A stretch of 64,000 nt of DNA from Segniliparus rugosus ATCC BAA-974 (GCF_000185725.2 NZ_KI391953.1:1480750-1544749); one strand, 5' to 3'; numbered from the stretch's first letter, positions 26,461 through 36,188 are shown. A program made the numbers and translations. The notes: generated by a model not told the origin, from the letters alone.

Positions 26461-27387
26461 GTGTCTCTCAGCGCTCGAACTTCCTCGGAGGTCGTCGAGC
26501 ATGCCGACGGGATCGGCCCTGGGTCCCTCCTCTGGCAGCTCGTCGGCGACTCTCGCATCGCCTATGCGGGCGGCATGGCAGGCGTCCTGCAGACGATGCA
26601 CCCGGTGATCGGCCAAGCGCTCGTCGACCATTCGGACTTCTTCGACGACCCGATGGACCGGGTTTTCCGCTCCTTGCCGGGGATCGTCGGCGTCGTCTAC
26701 GACGACCCTGGGGCGCAGACCGGCCATATGGTGCGCGATTTCCACAAGGAGATCAAAGGGACGTTCCCAGACGGACGGCGCTACCATTCGCTCGACCCCG
26801 CCACGTACTGGTGGGCGCACGCCACGTTCCAAGTGATGGCCGAGCACGTCGCGGACGTGTACTCGCTGCGCCCGCTCACCGGCGAGGAGCGCGAGCGGCT
26901 GTATCAAGAGGGAGTGGCGTGGTACCGCCGTTACGGGGTGAGCGACGCGCCCGTGCCGAAAGACCGAGCCGCGTTCCAGGTCGAGTGGGAGCGGCACTGC
27001 GCAGAGGTGCTCCAGCCCAACCAGGCTTCCGATTGGTTGCTCAAGCTGATCAACGGGCGCGTTTTCCCCAAGATCGGCAGGCCCGCCTATCTGCCGTTCC
27101 CCGAGAGCTACCACCGGTTCGGGAACGCGATGCTGCGGCGGAGCCTGGTGCGGAAGGCCATCGGCCCGCCGTTGCGGCTGTCGTACCTCGGCGGTCTGCC
27201 GAAAATCGTCCGTGAGCGCTTCGGGATCGAGTGGACCGAGTCCGAAGAACGCCAGTACTGGCGCCAAGCGCGCCGTCTCGCTTTGGAATGGCGGGTCCGT
27301 CCGGTGGCGTGGCGCTGGTATCCGAGGGCGTACCAGGGATGGGAACGCGCAACGGGATCCCCGCCGCCGCGCTCCGCGTCGCGGTGA
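26461..27387 (+). CDS. MpaB-family oxygenase (DUF2236)
   Basis: 308 aa with MpaB/latex-clearing-type segments: GPGSLLWQLVGDSRIAYAGG at the start, VRDFHKEIKGTFPDGRRYHSL (about residues 90-111) and TYWWAHATFQVMAEHV. The family binds heme b and oxidises varied substrates. The GTG at 26461 is preferred because TATAAC lies 8 nt upstream; a nearby ATG is in another frame. Substrate unknown. Confidence 0.85.
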   Translation: MSLSARTSSEVVEHADGIGPGSLLWQLVGDSRIAYAGGMAGVLQTMHPVIGQALVDHSDFFDDPMDRVFRSLPGIVGVVYDDPGAQTGHMVRDFHKEIKGTFPDGRRYHSLDPATYWWAHATFQVMAEHVADVYSLRPLTGEERERLYQEGVAWYRRYGVSDAPVPKDRAAFQVEWERHCAEVLQPNQASDWLLKLINGRVFPKIGRPAYLPFPESYHRFGNAMLRRSLVRKAIGPPLRLSYLGGLPKIVRERFGIEWTESEERQYWRQARRLALEWRVRPVAWRWYPRAYQGWERATGSPPPRSASR

Positions 27388-27390
27388 CGT

Positions 27391-27535
27391 TGCCATCGAC
27401 TGCCCGCCAAAAGATCTCGCCGGAAAGTGGGCGGCGATCACCGGCGTGGACAAGGCGACCGAGGCCATCGCGCCGGGGATCCGTCACGATCCCCTTCGCG
27501 CGCAAGCGCGGCGGGGAGCTGCGGTAAGGGGGTGA
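27391..27535 (+). pseudogene. Possible remnant of an SDR N-terminus
   Basis: One frame reads KDLAGKWAAITGVDKATEAIA, resembling the start of a short-chain dehydrogenase (DLAGKxAAITG...GIGxAIA) with the glycine motif lost; homology ends within 40 codons. The match is short and could be chance. Confidence 0.25.
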
Positions 27536-27569
27536 GGGACGGTCGTCTCGACCGCGTTATACTGCCATC

Positions 27570-28217
27570 GTGGGACGACGGTACGGGGCGGGCGCGCTCG
27601 CAATGGGAATGATGTTTGCTTGTTGGGCTTCCTCGCCGCAGGCGGTGGTGGCCGCTGACCCAGTCGAGCATTGCTCGACATCGGCAGGCTCCGGCCAAGA
27701 CGTGGGCGGGAAGCGGATCGCGAACGAGGGGTTGGGGATTAGTTTTCTGCTTCCGGACGGGTATCACCCGCAGCGGTACTTGTTCCGCGACACGGAGTTT
27801 TTTGGGATCGAGAACGACGCGCACGAATGGATCTTGATTCTGCGGCATGACAAAACCGACGGGAACGAGAGATACTTGGCAGGGGCCACGAATGAGCAGG
27901 CGGTCCGGACCTGGGCGGAAGACCAAGGCGAGGCCCAAGGCGTTTTCACGGCATGGGAAGGGCCGAATCTTCCTGGGGCCTCCTTTTGGGGGACGACTGT
28001 CGCCACGAAGAGCCACGTCAGCGACGATCCTGCTCCGATAGTCGCGCAAGCCAGGTATATGGCGTTCCTTGGCTGCCAAGGCAAGCGTTGGAGCGTGAGC
28101 GCTTCGGACAGCGCCCATCCTTGGTTCAACCACGACACGGGCTCGTGGGAAATCCAGAAATTTGATGACGATCCGGAGCTCGCCGACGCCGTGGCGCGGT
28201 CTATTCGGGAGCTTTGA
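27570..28217 (+). CDS. Secreted protein of unknown function
   Basis: 215 aa. GTG 27570 follows a -10 box TATACT by 6 nt, a textbook leaderless start. Residues 1-29 form a signal peptide (ACWASSPQAVVAA as the cleavage region). The mature part has two cysteines (EHCST and LGCQG) and beta-rich segments (GLGISFLLPDGYHPQRYLF). I do not recognise the family; the layout is similar to mycobacterial exported proteins of the LpqN type but without a lipobox. Confidence 0.75.
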   Translation: MGRRYGAGALAMGMMFACWASSPQAVVAADPVEHCSTSAGSGQDVGGKRIANEGLGISFLLPDGYHPQRYLFRDTEFFGIENDAHEWILILRHDKTDGNERYLAGATNEQAVRTWAEDQGEAQGVFTAWEGPNLPGASFWGTTVATKSHVSDDPAPIVAQARYMAFLGCQGKRWSVSASDSAHPWFNHDTGSWEIQKFDDDPELADAVARSIREL

Positions 28218-28232
28218 CCGAAGCCGAACTCG

Positions 28233-29231
28233 TCACCTCGGCTGGGGCAGCGGCATGCCGTGCTCGGCGAGGACTTCGCGCAGGACGTCCGGATAGTCGG
28301 TGATAATCCCGTCCACGCCGGACTGAACGAGCGCGGCCATGGTGGCCTTGTCGTCCACGGTCCACGGGATGACCTTCAGGCCGAGGTCGTGGGCGTGCGC
28401 CACGTATTCGGGGGTGACGAGCAGCTCGAAGCCGGGATCGCCGAGCTTGCCGTCCTGAGGATCGCCGTACTGCGGGGAGATCGCGCTCGCGCCGATGGAC
28501 CGCGCGGCGGCGGCGACGTCGCCGCCGAAGTCGTCGAGGGCGATCCCGCCGAGCCACGGGTTGTCCGAGGTCGGGTCGGCGGAGAACGCGGGGGAGGAGA
28601 GCGCCACGAGCGGAAGCTCGGGGGCGACCTCCCGCATGAGCTTGAGGGCCCCCCAGTCGAAGCTCTCGATGGTGACCTGCTCGGCGAGCCCGGCCCGGCG
28701 GACCTCGTCCGCCACGATCCGCACGAACTCCTCGCGGGGCGCGGTCTCGGCAGGTGCTCCGGCCTCGAATTTCGTCTCGATGTTCATCCGGGTGACGCCC
28801 CCGCCCCGTTCGCGGACCAATGCTAGCACCGAGCGCAGCGTCGGCATTTTCGCGCCGGGAACGGCCTGCTGCCGGGGATACTGCGGCAAGGTCTTCGAGC
28901 CGCAGTCGAGGGTCTCGATCTGCGCGAGGGTGAGGTCTTTCACGAAGCGCCCGACGTACTGCCCGGAGCATTTCGACGGGTCGACTTTCCGGTCGTGCGT
29001 GATCACCGCCACGCGGTCTTTTGTGATCTGCACGTCCATCTCCAGCGTGGTGACCCCGACGGACATGCCCTTGGCGAATGAGGCGATGGTGGACTCCACG
29101 GTGAGGCCGAGGCCGCCCCGATGGGCCTGCAGGTCGAAGTCCTCCGCCGGGGTCGCGTCCGAGGCAGAAGCTGCCGAGAGGCTGACGGCCGAGGCCATGA
29201 GGGCGGCGCGGATCGGTCCCATGGCGTCCAT
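28233..29231 (-). CDS. Secreted glycerophosphodiester phosphodiesterase
   Basis: 332 aa starting at ATG 29231 with a short Ala/Ser signal peptide (about residues 5-25). GDPD residues are visible: QAHRGG (H37), LEMDVQITKD with the metal acidic pair, VITHD (second His) and NIETK. It hydrolyses glycerophosphodiesters to glycerol-3-phosphate and alcohols outside the membrane. It is divergent from the FAH-family gene, with 16 bp between the two starts. Confidence 0.9.
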   Translation of the reverse strand: MDAMGPIRAALMASAVSLSAASASDATPAEDFDLQAHRGGLGLTVESTIASFAKGMSVGVTTLEMDVQITKDRVAVITHDRKVDPSKCSGQYVGRFVKDLTLAQIETLDCGSKTLPQYPRQQAVPGAKMPTLRSVLALVRERGGGVTRMNIETKFEAGAPAETAPREEFVRIVADEVRRAGLAEQVTIESFDWGALKLMREVAPELPLVALSSPAFSADPTSDNPWLGGIALDDFGGDVAAAARSIGASAISPQYGDPQDGKLGDPGFELLVTPEYVAHAHDLGLKVIPWTVDDKATMAALVQSGVDGIITDYPDVLREVLAEHGMPLPQPR

Positions 29232-29247
29232 AGTAGGCTCGGACCCC

Positions 29248-30036
29248 ATGAGATTAGGCAGGGTAGCGAGTCCGAACGGCGTCGCGTTCGTGCGGATCGA
29301 GGGGGACGGCCCGGATGCTGTCGCCCATGAGATCGCCGACCATCCGTTTGGCGATCCCGCGTACACGGGGAAACGTTGGCCGCTCGCGGAGCTGCGCGTG
29401 CTCGCTCCGATCCTCGCGTCCAAAGTGGTCTGCATCGGCAAGAACTACCTCGCGCACGCTCGTGAGATGGGCGGCGAGCCGCCCGAAGAGCCAGTGATCT
29501 TCCTGAAGCCGTCGACCTCGATCATCGGTCCGGGCGCGCCCATCGTGCTGCCTCGCGACGCGGAGACCGTGCACCACGAGGGCGAACTCGCGGTCGTCAT
29601 CGGCAGGCCTTGCCGCAACGTGCCGCGCGACGAGGCGTTCTCCGTCGTGCTCGGCTACACCATCGGCAACGACGTCTCCGCGCGCGACCAGCAACGCCAG
29701 GACGGGCAATGGACCAGGGCGAAAGGGCACGACAGCTTCTGCCCCATCGGCCCGTGGATCGAGACCGAGCTGAACCCGGAGGATCTTGAGATCCGGACCG
29801 AGGTGAACGGGCAATTGCGCCAGCACTCCCGCACGAGCCTGCTGATCCACTCCATCCCGAAACTCATCGCGTGGTGCTCGCGGGCGATGACGCTGCTCCC
29901 CGGCGACATCATCCTTACCGGCACCCCGGAGGGGGTCGGGCCGATCGTCGACGGCGACGAGGTCTCGGTCACGATCGAAGGCATTGGGACTTTGGCCAAC
30001 CCGGTCCAAGCGGAAGAAGGAGCGTCGCATGGCTGA
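29248..30036 (+). CDS. Fumarylacetoacetate hydrolase family protein (Rv2993c-like)
   Basis: 262 aa. The C-terminal FAH fold contains [38 protein letters not shown] (metal-binding His and Glu) and [14 protein letters not shown], ending with [10 protein letters not shown]. Relatives include 2-hydroxyhepta-2,4-diene-1,7-dioate isomerases and acylpyruvases. It overlaps gltX by 8 bp, the same order as Rv2993c-gltX. Confidence 0.9.
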   Translation: MRLGRVASPNGVAFVRIEGDGPDAVAHEIADHPFGDPAYTGKRWPLAELRVLAPILASKVVCIGKNYLAHAREMGGEPPEEPVIFLKPSTSIIGPGAPIVLPRDAETVHHEGELAVVIGRPCRNVPRDEAFSVVLGYTIGNDVSARDQQRQDGQWTRAKGHDSFCPIGPWIETELNPEDLEIRTEVNGQLRQHSRTSLLIHSIPKLIAWCSRAMTLLPGDIILTGTPEGVGPIVDGDEVSVTIEGIGTLANPVQAEEGASHG

Positions 30037-31531
30037 CCGTTTGCCGGTCCGTGTCCGGTTTTGCCCGTCCCCGACGGGGACCCCGCATGTGGGCATGGTG
30101 CGCACCGCGCTGTTCAACTGGGCGTTCGCCCGGCACCACGGCGGCACGTTCGTCTTCCGCATCGAGGACACCGACGCCGCGCGCGACTCCGAGGAGTCGT
30201 ACCGGGCGATCTTGGACTCGCTGACCTGGCTGGGGCTGACCTGGGACGAAGGCCCCGAGGTGGGCGGCCCGCACGAGCCGTACCGGCAGTCGCAGCGCCG
30301 CGAGCTGTACCGCGACACGCTCGCCGCGCTCCTTGAGGCGGGCGAGGCGTACGAGAGCTTCTCCACGGCGGAAGAAGTCGCCGCCCGGCATGTGGCGGCG
30401 GGCCGGGATCCCAAGCTCGGCTACGACAACTTCGACCGGACGTTGGACGAGGCCGACCGCAAGCGTTTGCGGTCGGAGGGCCGCGCGCCGGTGATCCGGC
30501 TGAAGATGCCCGACCGCGACCACGAGTGGGAAGACCTCGTCCGAGGCCGGATCTCGTACCCGGCGCTGTCGCAGCCGGACTATGTGCTCAGCCGCGCGAG
30601 CGGAGACCCGTTGTACACGCTGGTCAACCCGGTCGACGACGCGGTCATGGGGATCACGCACGTGCTGCGCGGGGAAGACCTCCTCTCCTCGACGCCGAGG
30701 CAGCTGGCGCTGCACGAGGCGCTCGGCCGGATCGGGGTCAGCAGCGGGAAGCCCCCCGAGTTCGGGCACATGCCGTACGTCATGGGCGAGAAGAACGCGA
30801 AGCTCTCCAAGCGCGACCCCGAGTCCAGCCTCTTCCACCACCGGGACCGGGGGTTCGTGCCCGAAGGCCTGCTCAACTACCTGGCCCTTTTGGGCTGGGG
30901 GCTCGGCGAGGACCGGGACGTGTTCTCCCTGCAGGAGATGGTGGCGGCGTTCGACATCCACGACGTGAAGTCCAGCCCCGCGCGTTTCGACCAGAAGAAG
31001 GCGGACGCGATCAACGCCGCGCATTTGCGCCTGCTCGCCCCGGAGGACTTCGCGGAGCGGCTCTGGGCGTACCTCGTCGGCCAGGGCCACCTCGCGGGGT
31101 CGGAGGACCGGGGCCTGTTCGACGCGGCCGCCGCGCTCGTGCAGACCCGCGTGCAGGTGCTCGGCGAGGCGTGGGATTTGCTGAAATTCCTGTACACGCC
31201 GGAGGCGGAGTTCCAGGTGGACCCGCAGGCCGCCGCGAAAGAGCTCGGTTCGGGCTCCCTACCCGCCCTTGAGGCGGTGCTGGGCGTTTTGGACCCGGCG
31301 GTCAGCGAGCCGCCGCAGTGGTCGCACGAGGCGCTTGAGGCCGCGTTGCACAGCGCGCTGATCGACGGGCTTGGGCTCAAGCCCCGTGCCGCATTCGGCC
31401 CGATCCGGGTCGCGGTCACCGGGGCTCGGATCAGCCCGCCGCTTTTCGAGTCGATGGAATTGCTCGGGCGGGACCGGACGATCCGCAGGCTGCGCGCGGC
31501 GCACAAGGATATTCTTGGACAACAGGCGTAG
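30029..31531 (+). CDS. gltX: Glutamyl-tRNA synthetase
   Basis: 500-aa class I synthetase. The HIGH-type motif is [10 protein letters not shown] (about residues 13-22) and the KMSKS-type loop is KLSKRD (about 258-263). ATG 30029 is preceded by GAAGAAGGAG and overlaps the FAH stop. Its product charges the two tRNA-Glu encoded just downstream, and a tRNA-Gln gene lies between; actinobacteria of this group make Gln-tRNA through Glu-tRNA-Gln. Confidence 0.95.
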   Translation: MADRLPVRVRFCPSPTGTPHVGMVRTALFNWAFARHHGGTFVFRIEDTDAARDSEESYRAILDSLTWLGLTWDEGPEVGGPHEPYRQSQRRELYRDTLAALLEAGEAYESFSTAEEVAARHVAAGRDPKLGYDNFDRTLDEADRKRLRSEGRAPVIRLKMPDRDHEWEDLVRGRISYPALSQPDYVLSRASGDPLYTLVNPVDDAVMGITHVLRGEDLLSSTPRQLALHEALGRIGVSSGKPPEFGHMPYVMGEKNAKLSKRDPESSLFHHRDRGFVPEGLLNYLALLGWGLGEDRDVFSLQEMVAAFDIHDVKSSPARFDQKKADAINAAHLRLLAPEDFAERLWAYLVGQGHLAGSEDRGLFDAAAALVQTRVQVLGEAWDLLKFLYTPEAEFQVDPQAAAKELGSGSLPALEAVLGVLDPAVSEPPQWSHEALEAALHSALIDGLGLKPRAAFGPIRVAVTGARISPPLFESMELLGRDRTIRRLRAAHKDILGQQA

Positions 31532-31594
31532 CGTCTGCTACACTCGCTGACGCTGAAACGAGGGCCGGAGAGATTGCTCGACGGGCCTCGACCA

Positions 31595-31669
31595 TGGGAT
31601 ATGGTGTAATTGGCAACACTAGTGATTCTGGTTCACTCATTCTAGGTTCGAGTCCTGGTATCCCAGCCA
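31595..31669 (+). tRNA. tRNA-Gln (anticodon CTG)
   Basis: TGGGATA/TATCCCA acceptor, anticodon arm AGTGA-TTCTGGT-TCACT and T loop TTCGAGT fold completely; discriminator G and the CCA end are encoded. Confidence 0.95.
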
Positions 31670-31723
31670 CGCGCAAGCGTGTAGTATTGCATATTCGGAA
31701 ACGGTCGGAAGGCCGGTTCCTCT

Positions 31724-31795
31724 GGCCCTGTCGTTTAGCGGTTAGGACGCTGCCCTCTCACGGCAGTAGCGCGGGTTCGAGTCCCGTCGGGGCTA
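31724..31795 (+). tRNA. tRNA-Glu (anticodon CTC), copy 1
   Basis: Anticodon arm CTGCC-CTCTCAC-GGCAG, T arm GCGGG-TTCGAGT-CCCGT, and acceptor GGCCCTG/CGGGGCT with the G1-U72 pair usual for actinobacterial tRNA-Glu; CCA is not encoded. Confidence 0.95.
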
Positions 31796-31866
31796 CAACG
31801 TGTACGCGGAGACGCGTATGTGGATCACAATCGAATATGGAGACGGTCGGAAGGCCGGTTCCTCAT

Positions 31867-31939
31867 GGCCCTGTCGTTTAGCGGTCTAGGACGCTGCCCT
31901 CTCACGGCAGTAGCGCGGGTTCGAGTCCCGTCGGGGCTA
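31867..31939 (+). tRNA. tRNA-Glu (anticodon CTC), copy 2
   Basis: Same as copy 1 apart from one extra base in the D loop (GGTCTAGG against GGTTAGG). It sits directly before a strong terminator. Confidence 0.95.
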
Positions 31940-31945
31940 CGGCAG

Positions 31946-31977
31946 AAAGACCCCCTGGTTTCGACCAGGGGGTCTTT
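31946..31977. terminator. Strong bidirectional terminator after the tRNA cluster
   Basis: AAAGACCCCCTGGT and its complement pair around a TTCG tetraloop, followed by TTTT (and preceded by AAA for the other strand). It closes the gltX-tRNA unit. Confidence 0.95.
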
Positions 31978-32111
31978 TCGTCCACCTATTGGTTTGTGAG
32001 AGCGCGGCTTGTGTGAGCGGGATCGCAACGGGCGCGCGCTCGGACGTAGCTCCCTTCCAGTTTTCGCCGCGCCGTCGCCGCCGCGACAGATTCAGGTGAT
32101 ACAACCCGAGC

Positions 32112-32786
32112 ATGGGTTACACATTCCAGTTCGGTCCGGCACAGATCGCTTTGATCGTGGTGGCGGTGGTCGCAGTCCTGCTCGTGGTGACGACGTTCGT
32201 CGGGCGCGGCCCGGCGGACCCGGCCACGGGCAAGAAGGGCAAGCTGCGCCTGAGGCTGAAGCTGCGGCGCGGTTTCGGCGGCGGCGTGCTCGCGGCCCTC
32301 GTGGCCTTCCTCACCTGGATCATGACGTTGGTCCAGGGCTATCTCGGCTTGACCGGGGAGGTCAAGGCCGCGCACGTCGTCGCGTCGAAGGTCGAGAACA
32401 TGCCCGGCGTGCTGAGCGTCGATCTGACCCTGTACGGGGAGGACCACGCCACGGTCGCGTCCCGGAAGGCGTACCAGCTCCAGGGCGACCGGTGGGTGCT
32501 CCAAGCGAACATCGTCGAACTCGAACCGCTGGCGAACACGCTCGGCTTGCGCGGCGGCTACAAGGTGACTCGGCTGTACGGCCAGTACGCGGACGGCAGG
32601 CCCACGACGGAGCATCAGATCCTGCTGGGCGACGACCAGGACTTCTTCAAGGAGATGGAGGACGGCGTCTGGTGGACCAAGCCGTTCGTGCGCTCCGCCT
32701 ACGGCAACGCGGTCATCGCGAATCCGGGGGAGTACGACGTTTTCATCTCTCGGGACGCCATCACCGCCCGCCGCTCGGGGCGCTGA
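32112..32786 (+). CDS. Two-helix membrane protein, uncharacterised
   Basis: 224 aa with two membrane helices (about residues 9-30 and 56-76) separated by a basic loop, then a soluble domain containing RKAYQLQGDRWVLQANIVEL and LGLRGGYKVTRLYGQY. Similar proteins in proteobacteria are labelled multidrug or cation efflux pump without evidence. It may have been acquired, but base composition fits the region. Its end overlaps the convergent MFS gene by 26 bp. Confidence 0.7.
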   Translation: MGYTFQFGPAQIALIVVAVVAVLLVVTTFVGRGPADPATGKKGKLRLRLKLRRGFGGGVLAALVAFLTWIMTLVQGYLGLTGEVKAAHVVASKVENMPGVLSVDLTLYGEDHATVASRKAYQLQGDRWVLQANIVELEPLANTLGLRGGYKVTRLYGQYADGRPTTEHQILLGDDQDFFKEMEDGVWWTKPFVRSAYGNAVIANPGEYDVFISRDAITARRSGR

Positions 32787-33981
32787 CCTCGCGCCGGGCG
32801 CGATCCCCTTGGTCCCTGGGCACGAAGGGGATCGCGGAAGCCGCGACTGCGGCGGAGGCTCCGAAAGCCCACGTGTAGCTGGAGGCATCGATGAGCCAGC
32901 CGAAACAGGGCGGCACGAGAAAGCTCGCGATGTATTGGCAGGTGTTCTGCGCGCCGAGCGCCCGCCCGGACCATCGGGGCCCGGCGAATTCGGCGACCGA
33001 GGTGAAGGCGAGGCCGTTGTCCGCGCAGGTGATGACGCAGGCGACGACCATGAGCGCGACCGCTGGAACAGTCGCGTGCCCCCAGCTCGCGAGCGTGAGC
33101 CCGCCGAGCGTGGCGGCGGCGATGGCCGCGATGGCGCGGATGGTCCATGTGCGGCTGCCGACTCGGTCCGACCACACTCCTGCGCCCACTCGGCCAACGG
33201 CCCCCAGCCCGTTCGCGACCGCGACGAGCGCGCCCGCCGTCGTCTCGCGCCAACCGAGGGCGTGGTTGAGCCAGGTGAACATGTACGTCCACACGAGGTT
33301 CTGCGGGATCACCAGCAGCACGGAAACCCCGTGGATCAGCCACAGGAAGCTTCCCTCCCGATAGGGGTTGGCCCCGCTTTCGGCGGCGGCGCTCATAGTG
33401 CCCTCGGTCTCCGGCAGCCCCGCGAACGCCGCCGCGAGCACGGCGAAGGCGAGGACTGCGACGGCGGGGACGGCCAGTGCTGTGCCGAGGCCGTGCTGTT
33501 TCGCGAGGACCGGGAGCGCGAGCGCGTCGACGCCCATGCCGAGGGGCTGGGCCATCTGCCGGATCCCCATGGCGAGGCCCCGCCGCTCCTTCGGGAACCA
33601 GCCGACGACGATGCGCCCGCTTGCCGCGTTCGTGCTCCCGCACGCCATACCGGCGAGGAAGAACCAGCCGCCGATCCATCGTGGGTCTTCCTGCGCGGTG
33701 GCGGCCCAGGTGCTCAGCCCTGCGAGGGCGAGCCCGGCGGCGAGCGTCCACCGCTCCCCGTATCGGTCGATGAGAAAGCCCCATCCGATCAAGGTCAGCG
33801 TGATGCCGAGCGAGGTCATCGCGGCGACCAGGCCCGCCTGCGACAGAGAGAGCCCGCGCTGGGCCAGCAAGGCCGGGATGAGGAAGCCGCCCGCGCCGAT
33901 CACCATGGTGGCCGCGGCGGAAGAGCCGGTGGCGAGGGCGAGCATCGCCCAGGCGTACGCACCGCCGGGAGTTTTGTCCAT
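32761..33981 (-). CDS. Major facilitator superfamily transporter
   Basis: 406 aa, twelve hydrophobic segments, with the MFS loop 2-3 motif GFLIDRYGERW (about residues 68-78) and the second-half counterpart GVWSDRVGSRTW. Similar to putative drug or metabolite exporters; the substrate is unknown. The ATG at 33981 has TAATAT 6 nt upstream (leaderless). A perfect ATCTCAC/GTGAGAT operator lies immediately upstream of that -10 box. Confidence 0.9.
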   Translation of the reverse strand: MDKTPGGAYAWAMLALATGSSAAATMVIGAGGFLIPALLAQRGLSLSQAGLVAAMTSLGITLTLIGWGFLIDRYGERWTLAAGLALAGLSTWAATAQEDPRWIGGWFFLAGMACGSTNAASGRIVVGWFPKERRGLAMGIRQMAQPLGMGVDALALPVLAKQHGLGTALAVPAVAVLAFAVLAAAFAGLPETEGTMSAAAESGANPYREGSFLWLIHGVSVLLVIPQNLVWTYMFTWLNHALGWRETTAGALVAVANGLGAVGRVGAGVWSDRVGSRTWTIRAIAAIAAATLGGLTLASWGHATVPAVALMVVACVITCADNGLAFTSVAEFAGPRWSGRALGAQNTCQYIASFLVPPCFGWLIDASSYTWAFGASAAVAASAIPFVPRDQGDRARREVSAPSGGR

Positions 33982-33995
33982 ATTTTGATATTACT

Positions 33996-34012
33996 ATCTC
34001 ACATAGTGAGAT
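33996..34012 (-). promoter_or_regulatory. Operator-like dyad at the MFS promoter
   Basis: ATCTCAC-ATA-GTGAGAT, perfect 7-bp arms, placed between the -35 and -10 regions of the MFS gene. The regulator is not encoded nearby. Confidence 0.55.
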
Positions 34013-34025
34013 TTATTGGGGTTGC

Positions 34026-34757
34026 TTAAGCGGCGACCTCGTGCGCCGGGGTTTGCTCGGCTTCGGCCTGCAGGCGGAGCCGGGTCGCGCGCATCGTCTT
34101 GAAGACCGGACGGCCGACGCGCAGCATGATCGGGCTGGCGATGGCCCAAATCGCGAGCGACGGCAGCCCTCCGGCGACGATGGCCACCTCCGTGCTCGTG
34201 TGGTACACGACGTACACGCGGGAGACCGCGGAGACGGTCGTGGTGGCCCCGACCAGAAAATTGAGCACCCGGACCTTCTGGCGGAACGCGGAGTCGTCTT
34301 CCCAGCATCGGTCCCACGCCGGGGTGTGGTGCGGCGAGAAAAGGTCGAAGCTGGGCCGCAGCAGCACGCCGAGGAGCGGTTTGCCGAAGAACGTGGTCGC
34401 CACGCAGCCTGCGGCGATCAGGAGCGAGACGACGGATTGACGGGCGAGCACGATCCGAGGATCGTCGGAGAGCGCCGCGAGGGCGAGCGACACGGCGGTC
34501 AGCCCGAGGAGGAACAGCTGGAAGCTGTCGGCTTTGCGCTGTCGGACCATGGTGACCAGGACCCTGGCGGCGAGGAAAACGGCTCCGGCGGTGATCGCGA
34601 GGATCTCCGAGCAGCCGAGCCCGGTGTGGAGCGCGTAGAAGAGCAGGACTGGGACGAGCCCGTCGATGATCCCTGGGCGCGCTCTGACAAAACGAGGATG
34701 GTTCCACCAACGGGTCAGCACAATTCCAGAGTGCCCGCGATTCCTAAATTTTTCCAA
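34026..34757 (-). CDS. VC0807-family membrane protein (paralogue 1)
   Basis: 243 aa, about six hydrophobic segments, with the N-terminal motif WWNHPRFVRARP and the central KPLLGVLLRP typical of this family. ATG 34757 or a GTG about 12 codons later could be the start. Function unknown. It is a tandem paralogue of the next gene, 19 bp away and on the same strand. Confidence 0.75.
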   Translation of the reverse strand: MEKFRNRGHSGIVLTRWWNHPRFVRARPGIIDGLVPVLLFYALHTGLGCSEILAITAGAVFLAARVLVTMVRQRKADSFQLFLLGLTAVSLALAALSDDPRIVLARQSVVSLLIAAGCVATTFFGKPLLGVLLRPSFDLFSPHHTPAWDRCWEDDSAFRQKVRVLNFLVGATTTVSAVSRVYVVYHTSTEVAIVAGGLPSLAIWAIASPIMLRVGRPVFKTMRATRLRLQAEAEQTPAHEVAA

Positions 34758-34776
34758 AGAACCTCAGGCGTCCGGG

Positions 34777-35487
34777 CTATGTCCCGGCTTCGACGGCTTC
34801 CTCCTTCGCCGCTTTCTCCTTGCGGACCTGCTCCATCGCGGTGACCAGTGGCATGGCGAGCACCCCTGTGGCGATGGCCACCACCCCGGAGATGACCAGT
34901 CCAGGCACGCCGCTCGCCGCGACGGCGACCCCTTCGCTCGTGTGGTAGACCACCCACGCGCGCGTCGCGGCGCTCGCGAGGAAGCTGGTTCCGTAGAGCA
35001 AGTTGAGCTGACGGACTCTGCGGCGGAACGGCTGGTCCCTGTCCCAGCACTGCTCCCAGGCCGCCTCGAGCTCCGGCGCGGTGAGGGCGAGGCCGGGGCG
35101 CATGATCCGTTCCAGCAACGGCTTGCCCGCGAATGTGGTGATGACGCAGCCGAGGCCGAGCACCGAGGAGTAGATCGAGCCGCGCAGCAAGGCGATCCGC
35201 GAGTCGTGCGCGAGGATCGCGAGCACGAGGGAGACCAGGATCGACGCGAGGACCAGGATTTGGAAGGAGTCGATCCGGCGCTCCCGGACGGCTGTGGCGA
35301 CGACTCGCGCGGAGAGGAGCACGGCGGCGACCGAGAAGGCGAGGATGGCGGAGTGCCCAAGCCAGCTGTGCAGGATGTAATAGCAGGCTGCGGGCACCGC
35401 GGTGTCGATGAGCATCGGACGCGCCTTGGCGAATCGGGGATGGTTCCACCAGGCGGCGCGTCTGGTCGTCGGCACAGCGTTCGTCAT
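34777..35487 (-). CDS. VC0807-family membrane protein (paralogue 2)
   Basis: 236 aa with the same plan as paralogue 1 (AWWNHPRFAKARP, KPLLERIMRP, RAWVVYHTSEGVAVAASGVP), but moderate identity, so the duplication is old. It lies upstream in the same transcription unit. The C-terminal tail is charged (EKAAKEEAVEAGT). Confidence 0.78.
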   Translation of the reverse strand: MTNAVPTTRRAAWWNHPRFAKARPMLIDTAVPAACYYILHSWLGHSAILAFSVAAVLLSARVVATAVRERRIDSFQILVLASILVSLVLAILAHDSRIALLRGSIYSSVLGLGCVITTFAGKPLLERIMRPGLALTAPELEAAWEQCWDRDQPFRRRVRQLNLLYGTSFLASAATRAWVVYHTSEGVAVAASGVPGLVISGVVAIATGVLAMPLVTAMEQVRKEKAAKEEAVEAGT

Positions 35488-35519
35488 GACAGTCCATTCT
35501 GCCGGTAATCTCGTGCCAC

Positions 35520-36089
35520 ATGCGGACCACGTGGCTCTTGGGCATGACGACGATGCTTCTCACGACTGCTTGCGCGCCTTCGGGAGCCCCGTCGTCCGAG
35601 AAGGGGCAGGGGTTCGCGACCATGGCCTCGTTGCGCGGCGGTTTGGCTTCGAGCAGCGCGAACCCCTGCCCGCAAGTGCCCGACGCGCCGGAGGTGCGCG
35701 CGGCCGTTGGCTCGCTGCCGCCGCCAGAGCGAGCCCCTGCCGAAAGGTGGTCGCAGTCGTACACCGGTCGGTACGACCGCTGCGGCGCGCTCACGGCCGT
35801 TGTGGTCTCGCTCGAAGGGGAAAAGGATCCGCTCGGCCCGAGGCAGGTGCTGTTCTTCCACGACGGGGGTTTCGTCGGCACGGCGGACCCGTGCGCCTTC
35901 GGGCCCACCGAGGTCAAATCGGCCAGAGGAGACACCGTGGTCGTGCAGTACCGCTGGCCGCGCGGGCAGGAGACCGTGACGACCATGACCGGCCTGGCAA
36001 ATATCAAATACCATTGGATCGGGGACAAAGTCGTCCGGGTGAACCAGATCCCGCAGGCGCTTTACGACGTGTCGGGGTGCGAGCGATAG
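35520..36089 (+). CDS. LppP/LprE-family lipoprotein
   Basis: 189 aa with a lipoprotein signal peptide and lipobox LTTAC (Cys18). The family pattern is clear in the mature part: PLGPRQVLFFHDGGFVGTA, PCAFG, then DTVVVQYRW. Cysteine pairs could form disulphides. LppP/LprE proteins are mycolate-actinobacterial surface lipoproteins of unknown role. It would be processed by the Lgt encoded at 40337. Confidence 0.85.
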   Translation: MRTTWLLGMTTMLLTTACAPSGAPSSEKGQGFATMASLRGGLASSSANPCPQVPDAPEVRAAVGSLPPPERAPAERWSQSYTGRYDRCGALTAVVVSLEGEKDPLGPRQVLFFHDGGFVGTADPCAFGPTEVKSARGDTVVVQYRWPRGQETVTTMTGLANIKYHWIGDKVVRVNQIPQALYDVSGCER

Positions 36090-36188
36090 GCTTCCGGCTT
36101 CGGCGCGGCTAGGAGCGACCACGCCCAGTATCCGAGGGCGAGCGGCCGGACGCCGCATCTGTCCGGGAAACGGATTGCGGGGTCGGCT

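Larger units (their letters stand above)
31701..31939 (+). repeat. Tandem duplication carrying tRNA-Glu and its leader
   Basis: 31701-31795 and 31843-31939 are near-identical, including about 23 bp of identical 5' flank (acggtcggaaggccggttcc), so tRNA and leader were duplicated together. Confidence 0.85.
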
